Below are positions 1 through 5,866 of a stretch of DNA of 9,766 nucleotides, piece after piece. Under the pieces are notes generated by a model that ran no database searches, was not told the origin of the DNA, and worked only from the letters and a program-made list of their open reading frames with translations. Each line of letters starts with the position of its first letter. The stretch's first letter is position 1. Origin of the DNA: Solirubrobacteraceae bacterium (lineage in GTDB: Bacteria > Actinomycetota > Thermoleophilia > Solirubrobacterales > Solirubrobacteraceae); contig JAICUS010000189.1 of assembly GCA_025935735.1 (NCBI GenBank), positions 1 through 9,766 of the forward strand, given 5' to 3'. The position numbers and the translations under genes are program-made.

Positions 1-170
1 ATGTCGATCATCTGGAAGCGCTGCGGGTCGGAGGCGGACGAGAAGTCGTCGATCGCCTTGATCGCCCCGATGTCGCGGTCCGCGATGGCCTGCGACACCT
101 TGGTGACCGCGGGCGCGTCCGCCACCGGGTCGCGGGCGATCGCGGCGATCGGTCGGCTGAGCGACCCCGA
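1..170 (-). other. Antisense open frame that reads like protein
   Basis: The minus-strand frame is open from 170 to the window edge; its in-frame stop is TAG at 173-171. Its translation contains GAIKAIDDFSSASDPQRF, a plausible charged helical protein sequence. The plus-strand reading of the same bases is unusually rich in Cys, Trp and Met. Both readings share the same third codon positions, so G+C at third positions cannot decide between them. This could be the 5' part of a leftward gene, an inverted piece of the C39-like gene, or an assembly fold-back. No convincing start codon context was found (GTG near 132 is possible). Confidence 0.3.
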
Positions 171-933
171 CTACCTGCAGTTCCGTCAACTCGTGCACTA
201 CGCCGGCTCGGGCGCCGAGCTCGCGTTCCTGTGCAAGGCGCTGGCCGCCGAGCGCAGCGTGGCCGACATCGCCACGTTCGCCGCCACGATCCGCGGCAGG
301 GACCGCGCCTGGCTGCTGGCCAACCTCAACGTGGCCGACGAGACGACCGCCCAGGGCGCCAGCACGATGGGCATCCAGCAGCAGTGGCAGATGTCCTGCG
401 GCCCGACCACGGTCCAGACGCTGCACGCCCAGAACGACCCGATCTACGCCCTCCAGCTCACGTCCTCGGGCCCGGTGGTGGGGCAGAACATGGCGAACTT
501 CCCGATGACGGTCGAGCAGGGGGTGACGCTGCTCGGCCACGGGTCGATGCCGACGCCGCTGGGCACCAACGGCCAGGGCGCCTGGGTGGAGAGCGACCTC
601 AACTCGCTCTCGGCCGCCACCGGCGTGTCCTACACGTTCACCGCCGTCACCGCGCTGCAGCCCACCAACCCGGCCAACGGCGACATCGACAAGGCGGTCA
701 CGTCGATCGTCGGCTTCCTCGACCAGGGCATCCAGATCCCGCTGGTGATCGGCGGCAGCCCGGGCTCGACCGCCCACTACGTGATGGCGATGCGCGCCGA
801 GAACGACCAGATCCTCGTCCACGACCCCGGCAACGGCATCACGACGTGGGTGACCCGGGCGCAGTTCCTGGCGAACACGCTGGCGCCGCCCCTGTCGTGG
901 GCCTTCCTCGCCGGTTACGATCGGCCGCAGTGA
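1..933 (+). CDS. C39/papain-like cysteine hydrolase, 5' end doubtful
   Basis: The ORF encodes 310 residues. Residues 125-305 look like a C39-like/papain-fold cysteine peptidase. QQQWQMSCGPTT carries a candidate nucleophile C133 with an oxyanion Gln a few residues before it. GSTAHYVMAM gives H259, and ILVHDPGNG gives D275, which is the order expected for a Cys-His-Asp triad. Residues about 50-120 are a helical segment (LSDPDYLQF to GRDRAWLLANL) ahead of the domain. No signal peptide or membrane segment is seen, so it is probably cytoplasmic or delivered by a dedicated system. From memory, similar modules occur in large actinobacterial proteins linked to extracellular contractile injection systems, but nothing in this window confirms such a system. 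The first ~50 residues are rich in Cys, Trp and Met, lack a visible ribosome site and look like antisense, so the true start may lie further in (GTG at 196 is in frame) or the gene may be a fragment. The next gene overlaps its stop. Confidence 0.6.
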   Translation: MSIIWKRCGSEADEKSSIALIAPMSRSAMACDTLVTAGASATGSRAIAAIGRLSDPDYLQFRQLVHYAGSGAELAFLCKALAAERSVADIATFAATIRGRDRAWLLANLNVADETTAQGASTMGIQQQWQMSCGPTTVQTLHAQNDPIYALQLTSSGPVVGQNMANFPMTVEQGVTLLGHGSMPTPLGTNGQGAWVESDLNSLSAATGVSYTFTAVTALQPTNPANGDIDKAVTSIVGFLDQGIQIPLVIGGSPGSTAHYVMAMRAENDQILVHDPGNGITTWVTRAQFLANTLAPPLSWAFLAGYDRPQ

Positions 934-1277
934 GCCACTCCGACGCCGAGCTCGCCGAACTCGACCTGGCCGCGCTGCTGGGCGCGGGGATCGCCGGGCC
1001 CGACGGCCGTCTGCGCGCGGACCTGCAGGGCATCGGCTCCGCGGCCGCCGCCGTCCAGCTCGACAACCAGCTCGTGACCGCCGCTCAGGTGGGCGAGGCC
1101 GGCGCGGCGCTGCGCGGGCAGCCGGCCGGCGGTGTCGCCCCGCCGGCGCTCGACCACCTGGTGCGGCTCGGGCTGGCGGCCTGCCGCGACGACGCCGAGC
1201 GCGGCGAGCTGGGCCGCTGGCTGGGCATGGTGGCCGGGCTGCTCGTGCTGCGCGAGCGCGCGCGGGTGAGCCGGTGA
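930..1277 (+). CDS. Small hypothetical protein, coupled to upstream gene
   Basis: The protein has 115 residues and I do not recognise a family. It starts at a GTG that overlaps the preceding TGA as GTGA, the usual arrangement for translational coupling; no strong Shine-Dalgarno is needed or seen. The frame is open further upstream, but that part is only a shadow of the C39-like gene. The sequence is Ala/Leu/Gly-rich and probably all-helical. An acidic N-terminus (DAELAELDLAALLGAG) is followed by an alternating helical middle, and a C-terminal helix containing GRWLGMVAGLLVLRERAR looks amphipathic rather than transmembrane. No catalytic motif is apparent. Its overlap with both neighbours suggests that the three products work together, perhaps with this one as an accessory or adaptor to the hydrolase; that role is inferred from position only. 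Confidence 0.6.
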   Translation: MSHSDAELAELDLAALLGAGIAGPDGRLRADLQGIGSAAAAVQLDNQLVTAAQVGEAGAALRGQPAGGVAPPALDHLVRLGLAACRDDAERGELGRWLGMVAGLLVLRERARVSR

Positions 1278-1579
1278 GCGACGCCATGCACGTGCTGCTG
1301 CTCCACGCCGACGGCGACGCCGACGCCGCCCACCTGCAGGTGGTGGCGGCGATCAAAGGGCGGCTGCCGAACCTGCGCTGGGTGTCGTCCTACCGGGTCA
1401 GCGGCGGCAGCGTGGACGTGGTCGACGTCGTCGCCTTCCAGCCCGGCGAGGACCCGGCGGCCGCCGTGGCTGCGGCCGAGTCCGTGGCCGGCGTGCGGGT
1501 CGAGCTGCTGCCGGCGCGGCCGTCGGCGATGCTGGCGGCGCCCGGCGGCGCGCCGGGCGGCGCTCCCGGCGCGGCCTGA
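1274..1579 (+). CDS. Small GYD-like alpha/beta protein, hypothetical
   Basis: The protein has 101 residues and starts at a GTG overlapping the previous stop (GTGA). An ATG at 1286 would give a product four residues shorter. The order of predicted elements is a strand (MHVLLLHADG), a helix (AAHLQVVAAIKGRL), then two strands around WVSSYRVSGGSVDVVDVVAF, an Ala-rich helix and a last strand (GVRVELLPA). This beta-alpha-beta-beta-alpha-beta order and the phrase G..DVVDVV followed by V.VELLPA recall GYD-type or Dabb-type ferredoxin-like folds, which usually form dimers and are also about 100 residues long. The match is by eye and weak. The last 13 residues are a low-complexity APGG tail outside that fold. 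Third gene of the presumed three-gene transcript. Confidence 0.55.
   Translation: MSDAMHVLLLHADGDADAAHLQVVAAIKGRLPNLRWVSSYRVSGGSVDVVDVVAFQPGEDPAAAVAAAESVAGVRVELLPARPSAMLAAPGGAPGGAPGAA
1538..1576 (+). repeat. GC-rich APGG codon repeat with hairpin
   Basis: The 3' end of the small gene is made of two 12-base units and a partial third, encoding APGG-APGG-APG followed by AA. The same bases contain a perfect 8-bp inverted repeat, CGCCCGGC (1539-1546) and GCCGGGCG (1552-1559), with a 5-base loop. There is no T-run after it, so an intrinsic terminator is not clearly shown, although a strong RNA hairpin at the end of the transcript is likely. Confidence 0.5.
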
Positions 1580-1590
1580 GCGATTGCCGC

Positions 1591-1631
1591 TTGCGCTCGC
1601 ACCCCAAACCTGATCATGATTGAAAGAGGAG
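1591..1631 (+). promoter_or_regulatory. Possible promoter and Shine-Dalgarno before subtilase
   Basis: The 110-bp gap 1580-1689 holds a TTGCGC (1591-1596) and, 18 bases on, CATGAT (1615-1620), a weak but plausible -35/-10 pair. The purine run AGAGGAGAG (1625-1633) directly precedes a GTG at 1636 in the subtilase frame. A second, weaker purine stretch (AAGAAGTGGGGA) ends about 9 bases before the ATG at 1690. No palindromic operator is visible here. Confidence 0.3.
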
Positions 1632-1689
1632 AGCCGTGGTCGCCGGATGCGCCCACGGCGGGGACAGAAAGAAGTGGGGACGCACACCG

Positions 1690-4600
1690 ATGAGGACGTT
1701 CTGGCGCGGGCTCGCGCTGGCCGGCGCCGCGAGCGCGCTGGCGCCTGCCGCAGCAGCGGCTGACACGTACGTCGTCCAGCTCAAGGCGCCCGCGCTGGCG
1801 TCTTACACGGGCGGGACCAAGGGCATCGCCGCCACCAGCCCTCTGGCCACGGGCGCGCGGCACCTCAACGTGAAGTCGGCGGCCGCGCGGCAGTACGCCG
1901 CCTATCTCGCCGGCCGCCAGGCAGCGGCCCTGGCGCGGGTGCCGGGCAAGGCCCCGCAGGTGAGCTACCGCTACCGGGTGGCGCTCGCCGGCTTCGCCGC
2001 CGACCTCACGACGCGGCAGGTCGCCGCGCTGCGCAGGGCGCCCGAGGTGGCGCACGTCTTCCGGGACTTCAAGCTGCACACCCAGGCGGTCGACCCGGAC
2101 GACCCGAACTCGGTCGACGCGGCGCTCGGCGGGCCGACGGGCGGCAGCGCCGCGTATCTCGGGCTGCCCAAGGGCCTGTGGAATGCGCTGGGCGGCCCGA
2201 ACCACGCCGGTGAGAACGTCATCGTCGGCGACATCGACACCGGGATCACGCCCCAGAGCCCGAGCTTCGCCGACCACGCGGCCGGCAACTACGTCGGCAA
2301 CGACTACGGGCCGCCGCCCGCCCGCTGGCAGGGCGCCTGCGCGGTCGGGCCCAACGACGCGAACTTCCACTGCAACAACAAGCTGATCGGCGCCCGCTTC
2401 TACGTCACCAACTTCGGCGTCGAGCACGTGGCGGCCGGCTCGTTCCTCTCGCCACGCGACGACGACGGCCACGGCTCGAACACCTCCTCCATCGCCGCGG
2501 GCAACTTCGGCGTGGACCCGTCGATCGAGGGCAACGACCTCGGCATCGACGTGATCTCCGGCATGGCCCCGCGGGCGCTGATCGCGGAGTACAAGGCCTG
2601 CTGGGTGGGCGGCGACGTGGCCGACGGCTGCGACGACACGGACCTGGCGATGGCGATCGACGACGCCGTCGCCGACGGCGTGGACGTCATCAACTTCTCC
2701 ATCGGCGGCCCGGGCCCGGATGGCTTCACCGCCGACGAGGCCGCGGTCCTCGGCGCCGCCGACGCGGGCGTGTTCGTGGCCACCTCCGCCGGCAACGACG
2801 GCCCGGGCGCGCAGACGATCGAGTCGCCGACGCGCGTGCCGTGGGTGACCTCGACAGCGGCCGAGAACCCGGCGCGCACGTTCACGGCGACGGCGCACAT
2901 CGTGCCGTCCAGCGGGCAGGCGTTCGACATCACCGGCGCGTCGGTCACCGCCGCGCTGAACACGCCGACCCAGGTGGTCGACGCGGCCGGCAGCGCCGCG
3001 GCCGGCGCCGATCCGGCCGAGGCCGAGCTGTGCTTCCCGGACTCGCTCGACCCGGCGAAGGTCGCCGGCAAGATCGTGCTGTGCCTGCGCGGCGCCAACG
3101 ACCGGATCGAGAAGTCCCAGGTCGTCAAGGCGGCCGGCGGCGTGGGGATGATCCTCTACAACCCCAACGCCGCGCAGGACACGGACACGGACATCCACTG
3201 GGTGCCGAGCGTCCATGTCTCCAAGGCCGACGGCCTGAAGGTCAAGCAGGCGATCGCGGCCGGGACGACGATGGCCACGATCGGCAACGGCCACGCCACC
3301 CTGGGCACGCCCAAGGTCCTGGCAGCATTCTCGTCGCGCGGCCCGTCGTCCTTCGTGGCGGATCTCCCGAAGCCGGATCTCACGGCGCCGGGCGTGAACA
3401 TCCTGGGCGCCGGCTCGCCGGACCCCGCGGTGCACGACTTCCCGCACGGCGACCTGTTCCTGGTCCAGTCCGGCACCTCGCAGGCCTCGCCGCACGTGGC
3501 CGGCTCGGCGGCGCTGCTCAAGCAGGCGCACCCGGACTGGTCGCCGGCGGAGATCAAGTCGGCGCTGATGGAGACGGCGAACACGAGCGTCCTCAAGGAG
3601 GACGGGACCACCCCGGCCACGCCGTTCGACCAGGGCTCCGGGGAGATCGACCCGACCAAGGCGGCGAGCCCGGGCCTGGTCCTCGACGAGAACACCGACG
3701 ACTACCTCGGATACGTCGAGTCCCAGGGGTACGACCTCGGCGTCGCGCCCGTCCAGGCGAGCGACCTCAACCTGGCGAGCATCGGCAACTCCGCGGTGGT
3801 CGGCCGGTTCCAGACGACGCGCACGTTCACCTCGGTGGACTCCGCGGCGCGCACCTGGACCGCCTCGCTGAGCGTCCCCGGCTTCACGGGCTCCGCCACG
3901 GCGGGTCCCGGCGGCTCGAGCACGTTCACGATCGCGCCCGGTGCCGCGCAGGCGCTGACGATCACCGCCACGCGCACCACCGCGCCGTTCCGGCAGTGGG
4001 CGTTCGGCGCGCTGACGCTGACCAGCGGCGCCACGACGCTGCACCTGCCGGTCTCGCTGCGGCCGCTCGCCGTGCGGGCGCCCGGCACGCTCAGCGTCAG
4101 CACGGACAAGCTCGCCGGCAGCCAGCCGTTCTCGGTGACCGCCGGCTATGACGGCACGCTGAACGTCGTCGGCTTCGGCCTGGCCGCGCCGAGCACGCAC
4201 CCGGGCCAGCACGTGACCACCACCGACGGCGACGGCAGCCCCGATCCCACGACGGAGAGCCCGAGCAACCGCTTCTATGACGTGACGGTCCCGGCGGGCG
4301 CCCAGCTGCTCTCCGGGCGGATCGCGAACTCCGACGGCGACCTCGACCTGTTCCTGTTCCACGACGCCAACAAGGACGGGAAGTTCACCGGCGACGAGCT
4401 GATCGACGCGTCGGCGACCCCGGCGGCGAACGAGGGCGTGACCGAGGTCGATCCGGCGGCGGGCGACTACCGGTTCGTGGTCGTCGGCTTCGACACGCAG
4501 GATCCGTCGACGTTCGACTTCTCCACCTGGGTGGTCGATGACCCGGCGGGCGACGACACCGGCGGCGGCCCGGGGATCGCGGTCACCGGCGACCCGTTCA

Positions 4601-5175
4601 CCGTGACTGCCGGCCAGACGGTGCAACCGACCCTGCAGTGGAGCAACGTGCTGCAGACGGGCCTGTACCTCGGCGTCGTCTCCTACGACGACGGGACCGG
4701 CCAGATCGGCGCCTCGGTGGTCGAGCTCGACAAGACGGCCGCGTCGGCCACCGGCGGCGTGTCCGGCACGGTGCCGGCGACGCTGGCGCTGACGCTCGGC
4801 CCGCCGGCCTCGTTCGGGCCGTTCACGCCGGGGGTCGACAAGACCTACTCGACGTCGACGAGCGCGACCGTCACCTCGACGGCCGGCAACGCGCTGCTGA
4901 CGGTGTCCGACCCGGACACGGCGCACCCCGGCCATCTGGTCAACGGCGCGTACTTCCTGGCCCAGCCGCTGCAGATGCGCGCGCGGGACCCGCGTACGCA
5001 GGGGACGGCGTTCAACCCGATCGGGTCCTCGTTCAACCTGCTCAGCTGGAACGCGCCGATCTCCAGCGACCCGGTGACGCTGGACTTCCAGCAGGCGATC
5101 GGGCGCAATGAGGCGCTGCGGACGGGGACGTACGGCAAGACGCTGACGTTCACGCTGTCCACGACGCAGCCGTAA
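1690..5175 (+). CDS. Secreted subtilisin-family (S8) multidomain protease
   Basis: This encodes an exported subtilase of about 1161 residues. A signal peptide (MRTFWR, hydrophobic core, five Ala, cut near A24/D25) fixes the preferred ATG start. An I9-type inhibitory prodomain occupies about 27-130. The catalytic domain carries D183 (DIDTGIT), H261 (GHGSNTSS), oxyanion N369 (SAGNDGPG) and S597 (SGTSQASPHVAG). A protease-associated (PA) insert lies between Asn and Ser at about 428-540. C-terminal parts are an Fn3-like domain (~690-795), a PPC-like domain (~858-945) with an EF-hand-type loop at 892-903, and a beta-rich terminal domain (~1030-1161) ending KTLTFTLSTTQP. The layout matches large S8 enzymes related to plant cucumisin-type and bacterial lactocepin-type proteases, acting outside the cell on proteins; the substrate is unknown. 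An in-frame GTG at 1636 with a better Shine-Dalgarno would add 18 residues before the signal peptide. It is monocistronic and ends in a strong terminator. Confidence 0.93.
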   Translation: MRTFWRGLALAGAASALAPAAAAADTYVVQLKAPALASYTGGTKGIAATSPLATGARHLNVKSAAARQYAAYLAGRQAAALARVPGKAPQVSYRYRVALAGFAADLTTRQVAALRRAPEVAHVFRDFKLHTQAVDPDDPNSVDAALGGPTGGSAAYLGLPKGLWNALGGPNHAGENVIVGDIDTGITPQSPSFADHAAGNYVGNDYGPPPARWQGACAVGPNDANFHCNNKLIGARFYVTNFGVEHVAAGSFLSPRDDDGHGSNTSSIAAGNFGVDPSIEGNDLGIDVISGMAPRALIAEYKACWVGGDVADGCDDTDLAMAIDDAVADGVDVINFSIGGPGPDGFTADEAAVLGAADAGVFVATSAGNDGPGAQTIESPTRVPWVTSTAAENPARTFTATAHIVPSSGQAFDITGASVTAALNTPTQVVDAAGSAAAGADPAEAELCFPDSLDPAKVAGKIVLCLRGANDRIEKSQVVKAAGGVGMILYNPNAAQDTDTDIHWVPSVHVSKADGLKVKQAIAAGTTMATIGNGHATLGTPKVLAAFSSRGPSSFVADLPKPDLTAPGVNILGAGSPDPAVHDFPHGDLFLVQSGTSQASPHVAGSAALLKQAHPDWSPAEIKSALMETANTSVLKEDGTTPATPFDQGSGEIDPTKAASPGLVLDENTDDYLGYVESQGYDLGVAPVQASDLNLASIGNSAVVGRFQTTRTFTSVDSAARTWTASLSVPGFTGSATAGPGGSSTFTIAPGAAQALTITATRTTAPFRQWAFGALTLTSGATTLHLPVSLRPLAVRAPGTLSVSTDKLAGSQPFSVTAGYDGTLNVVGFGLAAPSTHPGQHVTTTDGDGSPDPTTESPSNRFYDVTVPAGAQLLSGRIANSDGDLDLFLFHDANKDGKFTGDELIDASATPAANEGVTEVDPAAGDYRFVVVGFDTQDPSTFDFSTWVVDDPAGDDTGGGPGIAVTGDPFTVTAGQTVQPTLQWSNVLQTGLYLGVVSYDDGTGQIGASVVELDKTAASATGGVSGTVPATLALTLGPPASFGPFTPGVDKTYSTSTSATVTSTAGNALLTVSDPDTAHPGHLVNGAYFLAQPLQMRARDPRTQGTAFNPIGSSFNLLSWNAPISSDPVTLDFQQAIGRNEALRTGTYGKTLTFTLSTTQP
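4363..4398 (+). other. EF-hand-type calcium loop inside the subtilase
   Basis: Residues 892-903 of the subtilase read DANKDGKFTGDE. This fits the 12-residue EF-hand consensus: Asp at 1, Asn at 3, Asp at 5, Gly at 6, a hydrophobic Phe at 8 and Glu at 12. It sits in the PPC-like domain just after the Asp-rich SDGDLDLFLF strand. A single loop of this sort suggests calcium-dependent stability of the secreted enzyme rather than regulation. Confidence 0.7.
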
Positions 5176-5180
5176 GGCCT

Positions 5181-5216
5181 CAGGGGGCGGTGCCAGACGG
5201 CGCCGCCCCCTGTTTT
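5181..5216 (+). terminator. Intrinsic terminator of the subtilase gene
   Basis: A perfect 10-bp stem, CAGGGGGCGG (5181-5190) and CCGCCCCCTG (5203-5212), extends through a T-G wobble and GCC/GGC to a 14-pair hairpin with loop AGAC (5195-5198). TTTT (5213-5216) follows. It starts 5 bases after the subtilase stop. The last T is shared with the stop codon of the convergent tetR gene. Read leftward the hairpin lacks a T-run, so it serves the plus strand best. Confidence 0.9.
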
Positions 5217-5782
5217 CAGAGCGTGTCGATCCAGCGCTCGAGCCGGCGCGCCTCGCGGACCAGGAGGTCGGGGTCGCGGAACGTGTGCGCCAGCAGCGAC
5301 GCGCCCTGGTAGGCGGACATGAGCGCGACCGCGAGGTCGCGCGCGTCGCGCCGGCCGAGCTCGCGGAACTGACGCTCGGCCCACTCCAGCGGAATGGCGA
5401 TCAGCTGCCGGGCGGCCACCTGGAGCTCGTCGTCGCGCTTGTCGACCTCCTGGCAGAGGCTGCCGTGCGGGCAGCCGTGGCGGGCCGCGAGCTCGCCCTG
5501 GGCGCCGAGCATGCGGACCAGTGCCCTGAGCCGTGACCGGGGCGTGCGGTGGCGCTCGCACTCCGCGAGCGCCGCCTTCAGGTCGCCCGCATGCGCGGCG
5601 ATCGCGGCCTCGACGAGCTCGTCCTTGGTCTTGAAGTAGTAGTAGACGTTGCCTGGCGGGACGTCCGCCGTGTGGGCGATCTGCGCCAACGTCGTCCGCT
5701 CGACGCCCTGCTGGTGCAAGAGCTCGCGCGCCCCGCCCACGAGCCGCTCGCGCTTCCCGCGATCCCGGCCTGAGTCAGTCAC
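5216..5782 (-). CDS. TetR/AcrR-family transcriptional repressor
   Basis: The protein has 188 residues, typical for TetR regulators. The N-terminal DNA-binding domain has the usual helix-turn-helix at about 31-50 (TTLAQIAHTADVPPGNVYYYF followed by KTKDELVEAA). The C-terminal ligand-binding half is helical and includes GCPHGSLCQEVDKRDDEL, a pattern seen in TetR proteins that control efflux pumps. The start is a GTG at 5782. TAGAAT lies 7 bases before it on the same strand and there is no usable Shine-Dalgarno, so the mRNA is probably leaderless. The gene is divergent from the MFS exporter across 84 bp containing a palindromic operator, so it is expected to repress the exporter, and perhaps itself, until a ligand binds. 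The ligand cannot be told from sequence. Confidence 0.93.
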   Translation of the reverse strand: MTDSGRDRGKRERLVGGARELLHQQGVERTTLAQIAHTADVPPGNVYYYFKTKDELVEAAIAAHAGDLKAALAECERHRTPRSRLRALVRMLGAQGELAARHGCPHGSLCQEVDKRDDELQVAARQLIAIPLEWAERQFRELGRRDARDLAVALMSAYQGASLLAHTFRDPDLLVREARRLERWIDTL

Positions 5783-5789
5783 CTCACCG

Positions 5790-5795
5790 ATTCTA
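5790..5795 (-). promoter_or_regulatory. tetR -10 box, leaderless start
   Basis: On the minus strand TAGAAT is a good -10 hexamer, differing from TATAAT at one position. The G of the GTG start lies 8 bases downstream, which is where transcription should begin. The only purine stretch (GGTGAG) abuts the start codon and is too close to act as a ribosome site. No clear -35 was found about 17 bases upstream. Confidence 0.55.
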
Positions 5796-5797
5796 GC

Positions 5798-5826
5798 TTG
5801 CGCGCGGCGAGACGGTCTGATAGTCA
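5798..5826 (+). promoter_or_regulatory. Likely promoter of the MFS exporter gene
   Basis: TTGCGC (5798-5803) and TAGTCA (5821-5826) are 17 bases apart. TG at 5818-5819 gives an extended -10 form. The predicted start of transcription is near 5833, inside the TetR-type palindrome, so bound repressor would block polymerase. The -10 match is weak. Confidence 0.4.
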
Positions 5827-5848
5827 GTTAGTGAGCTGACTTACTCAC
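5823..5848. promoter_or_regulatory. TetR-type operator, 26-bp interleaved palindrome
   Basis: Two 13-base halves face each other around 5835/5836 and match at 10 of 13 positions as inverted repeats. Each half is a pair of pentamers split by TTA: GTCAG-TTA-GTGAG on the left and CTGAC-TTA-CTCAC on the right. GTCAG (5823-5827) pairs exactly with CTGAC (5836-5840), and GTGAG (5831-5835) with CTCAC (5844-5848). Length, symmetry and position between divergent tetR and MFS genes are as expected for a TetR operator, perhaps one binding two dimers. Confidence 0.75.
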
Positions 5849-5853
5849 GTCCC

Positions 5854-5860
5854 GAAGGGA
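5854..5860 (+). promoter_or_regulatory. Ribosome binding site of the MFS gene
   Basis: GAAGGGA lies 6 bases before the ATG at 5867. It supports this start and contrasts with the apparently leaderless tetR on the other side. Confidence 0.7.
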
Positions 5861-5866
5861 AGACCG

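Noticed and set aside
1539..1570. GC-rich hairpin at the end of the small gene considered as an intrinsic terminator
   Set aside because: It is inside the coding region, has no T-run and is explained by APGG codon repeats, so it is listed as a repeat only.
1390..4935. Minus-strand open frame of 1181 codons antisense to the subtilase
   Set aside because: It is extremely Arg/Gly/Val-rich without any domain, and lies opposite a subtilase with intact catalytic motifs. Long shadow frames are expected at this G+C content.
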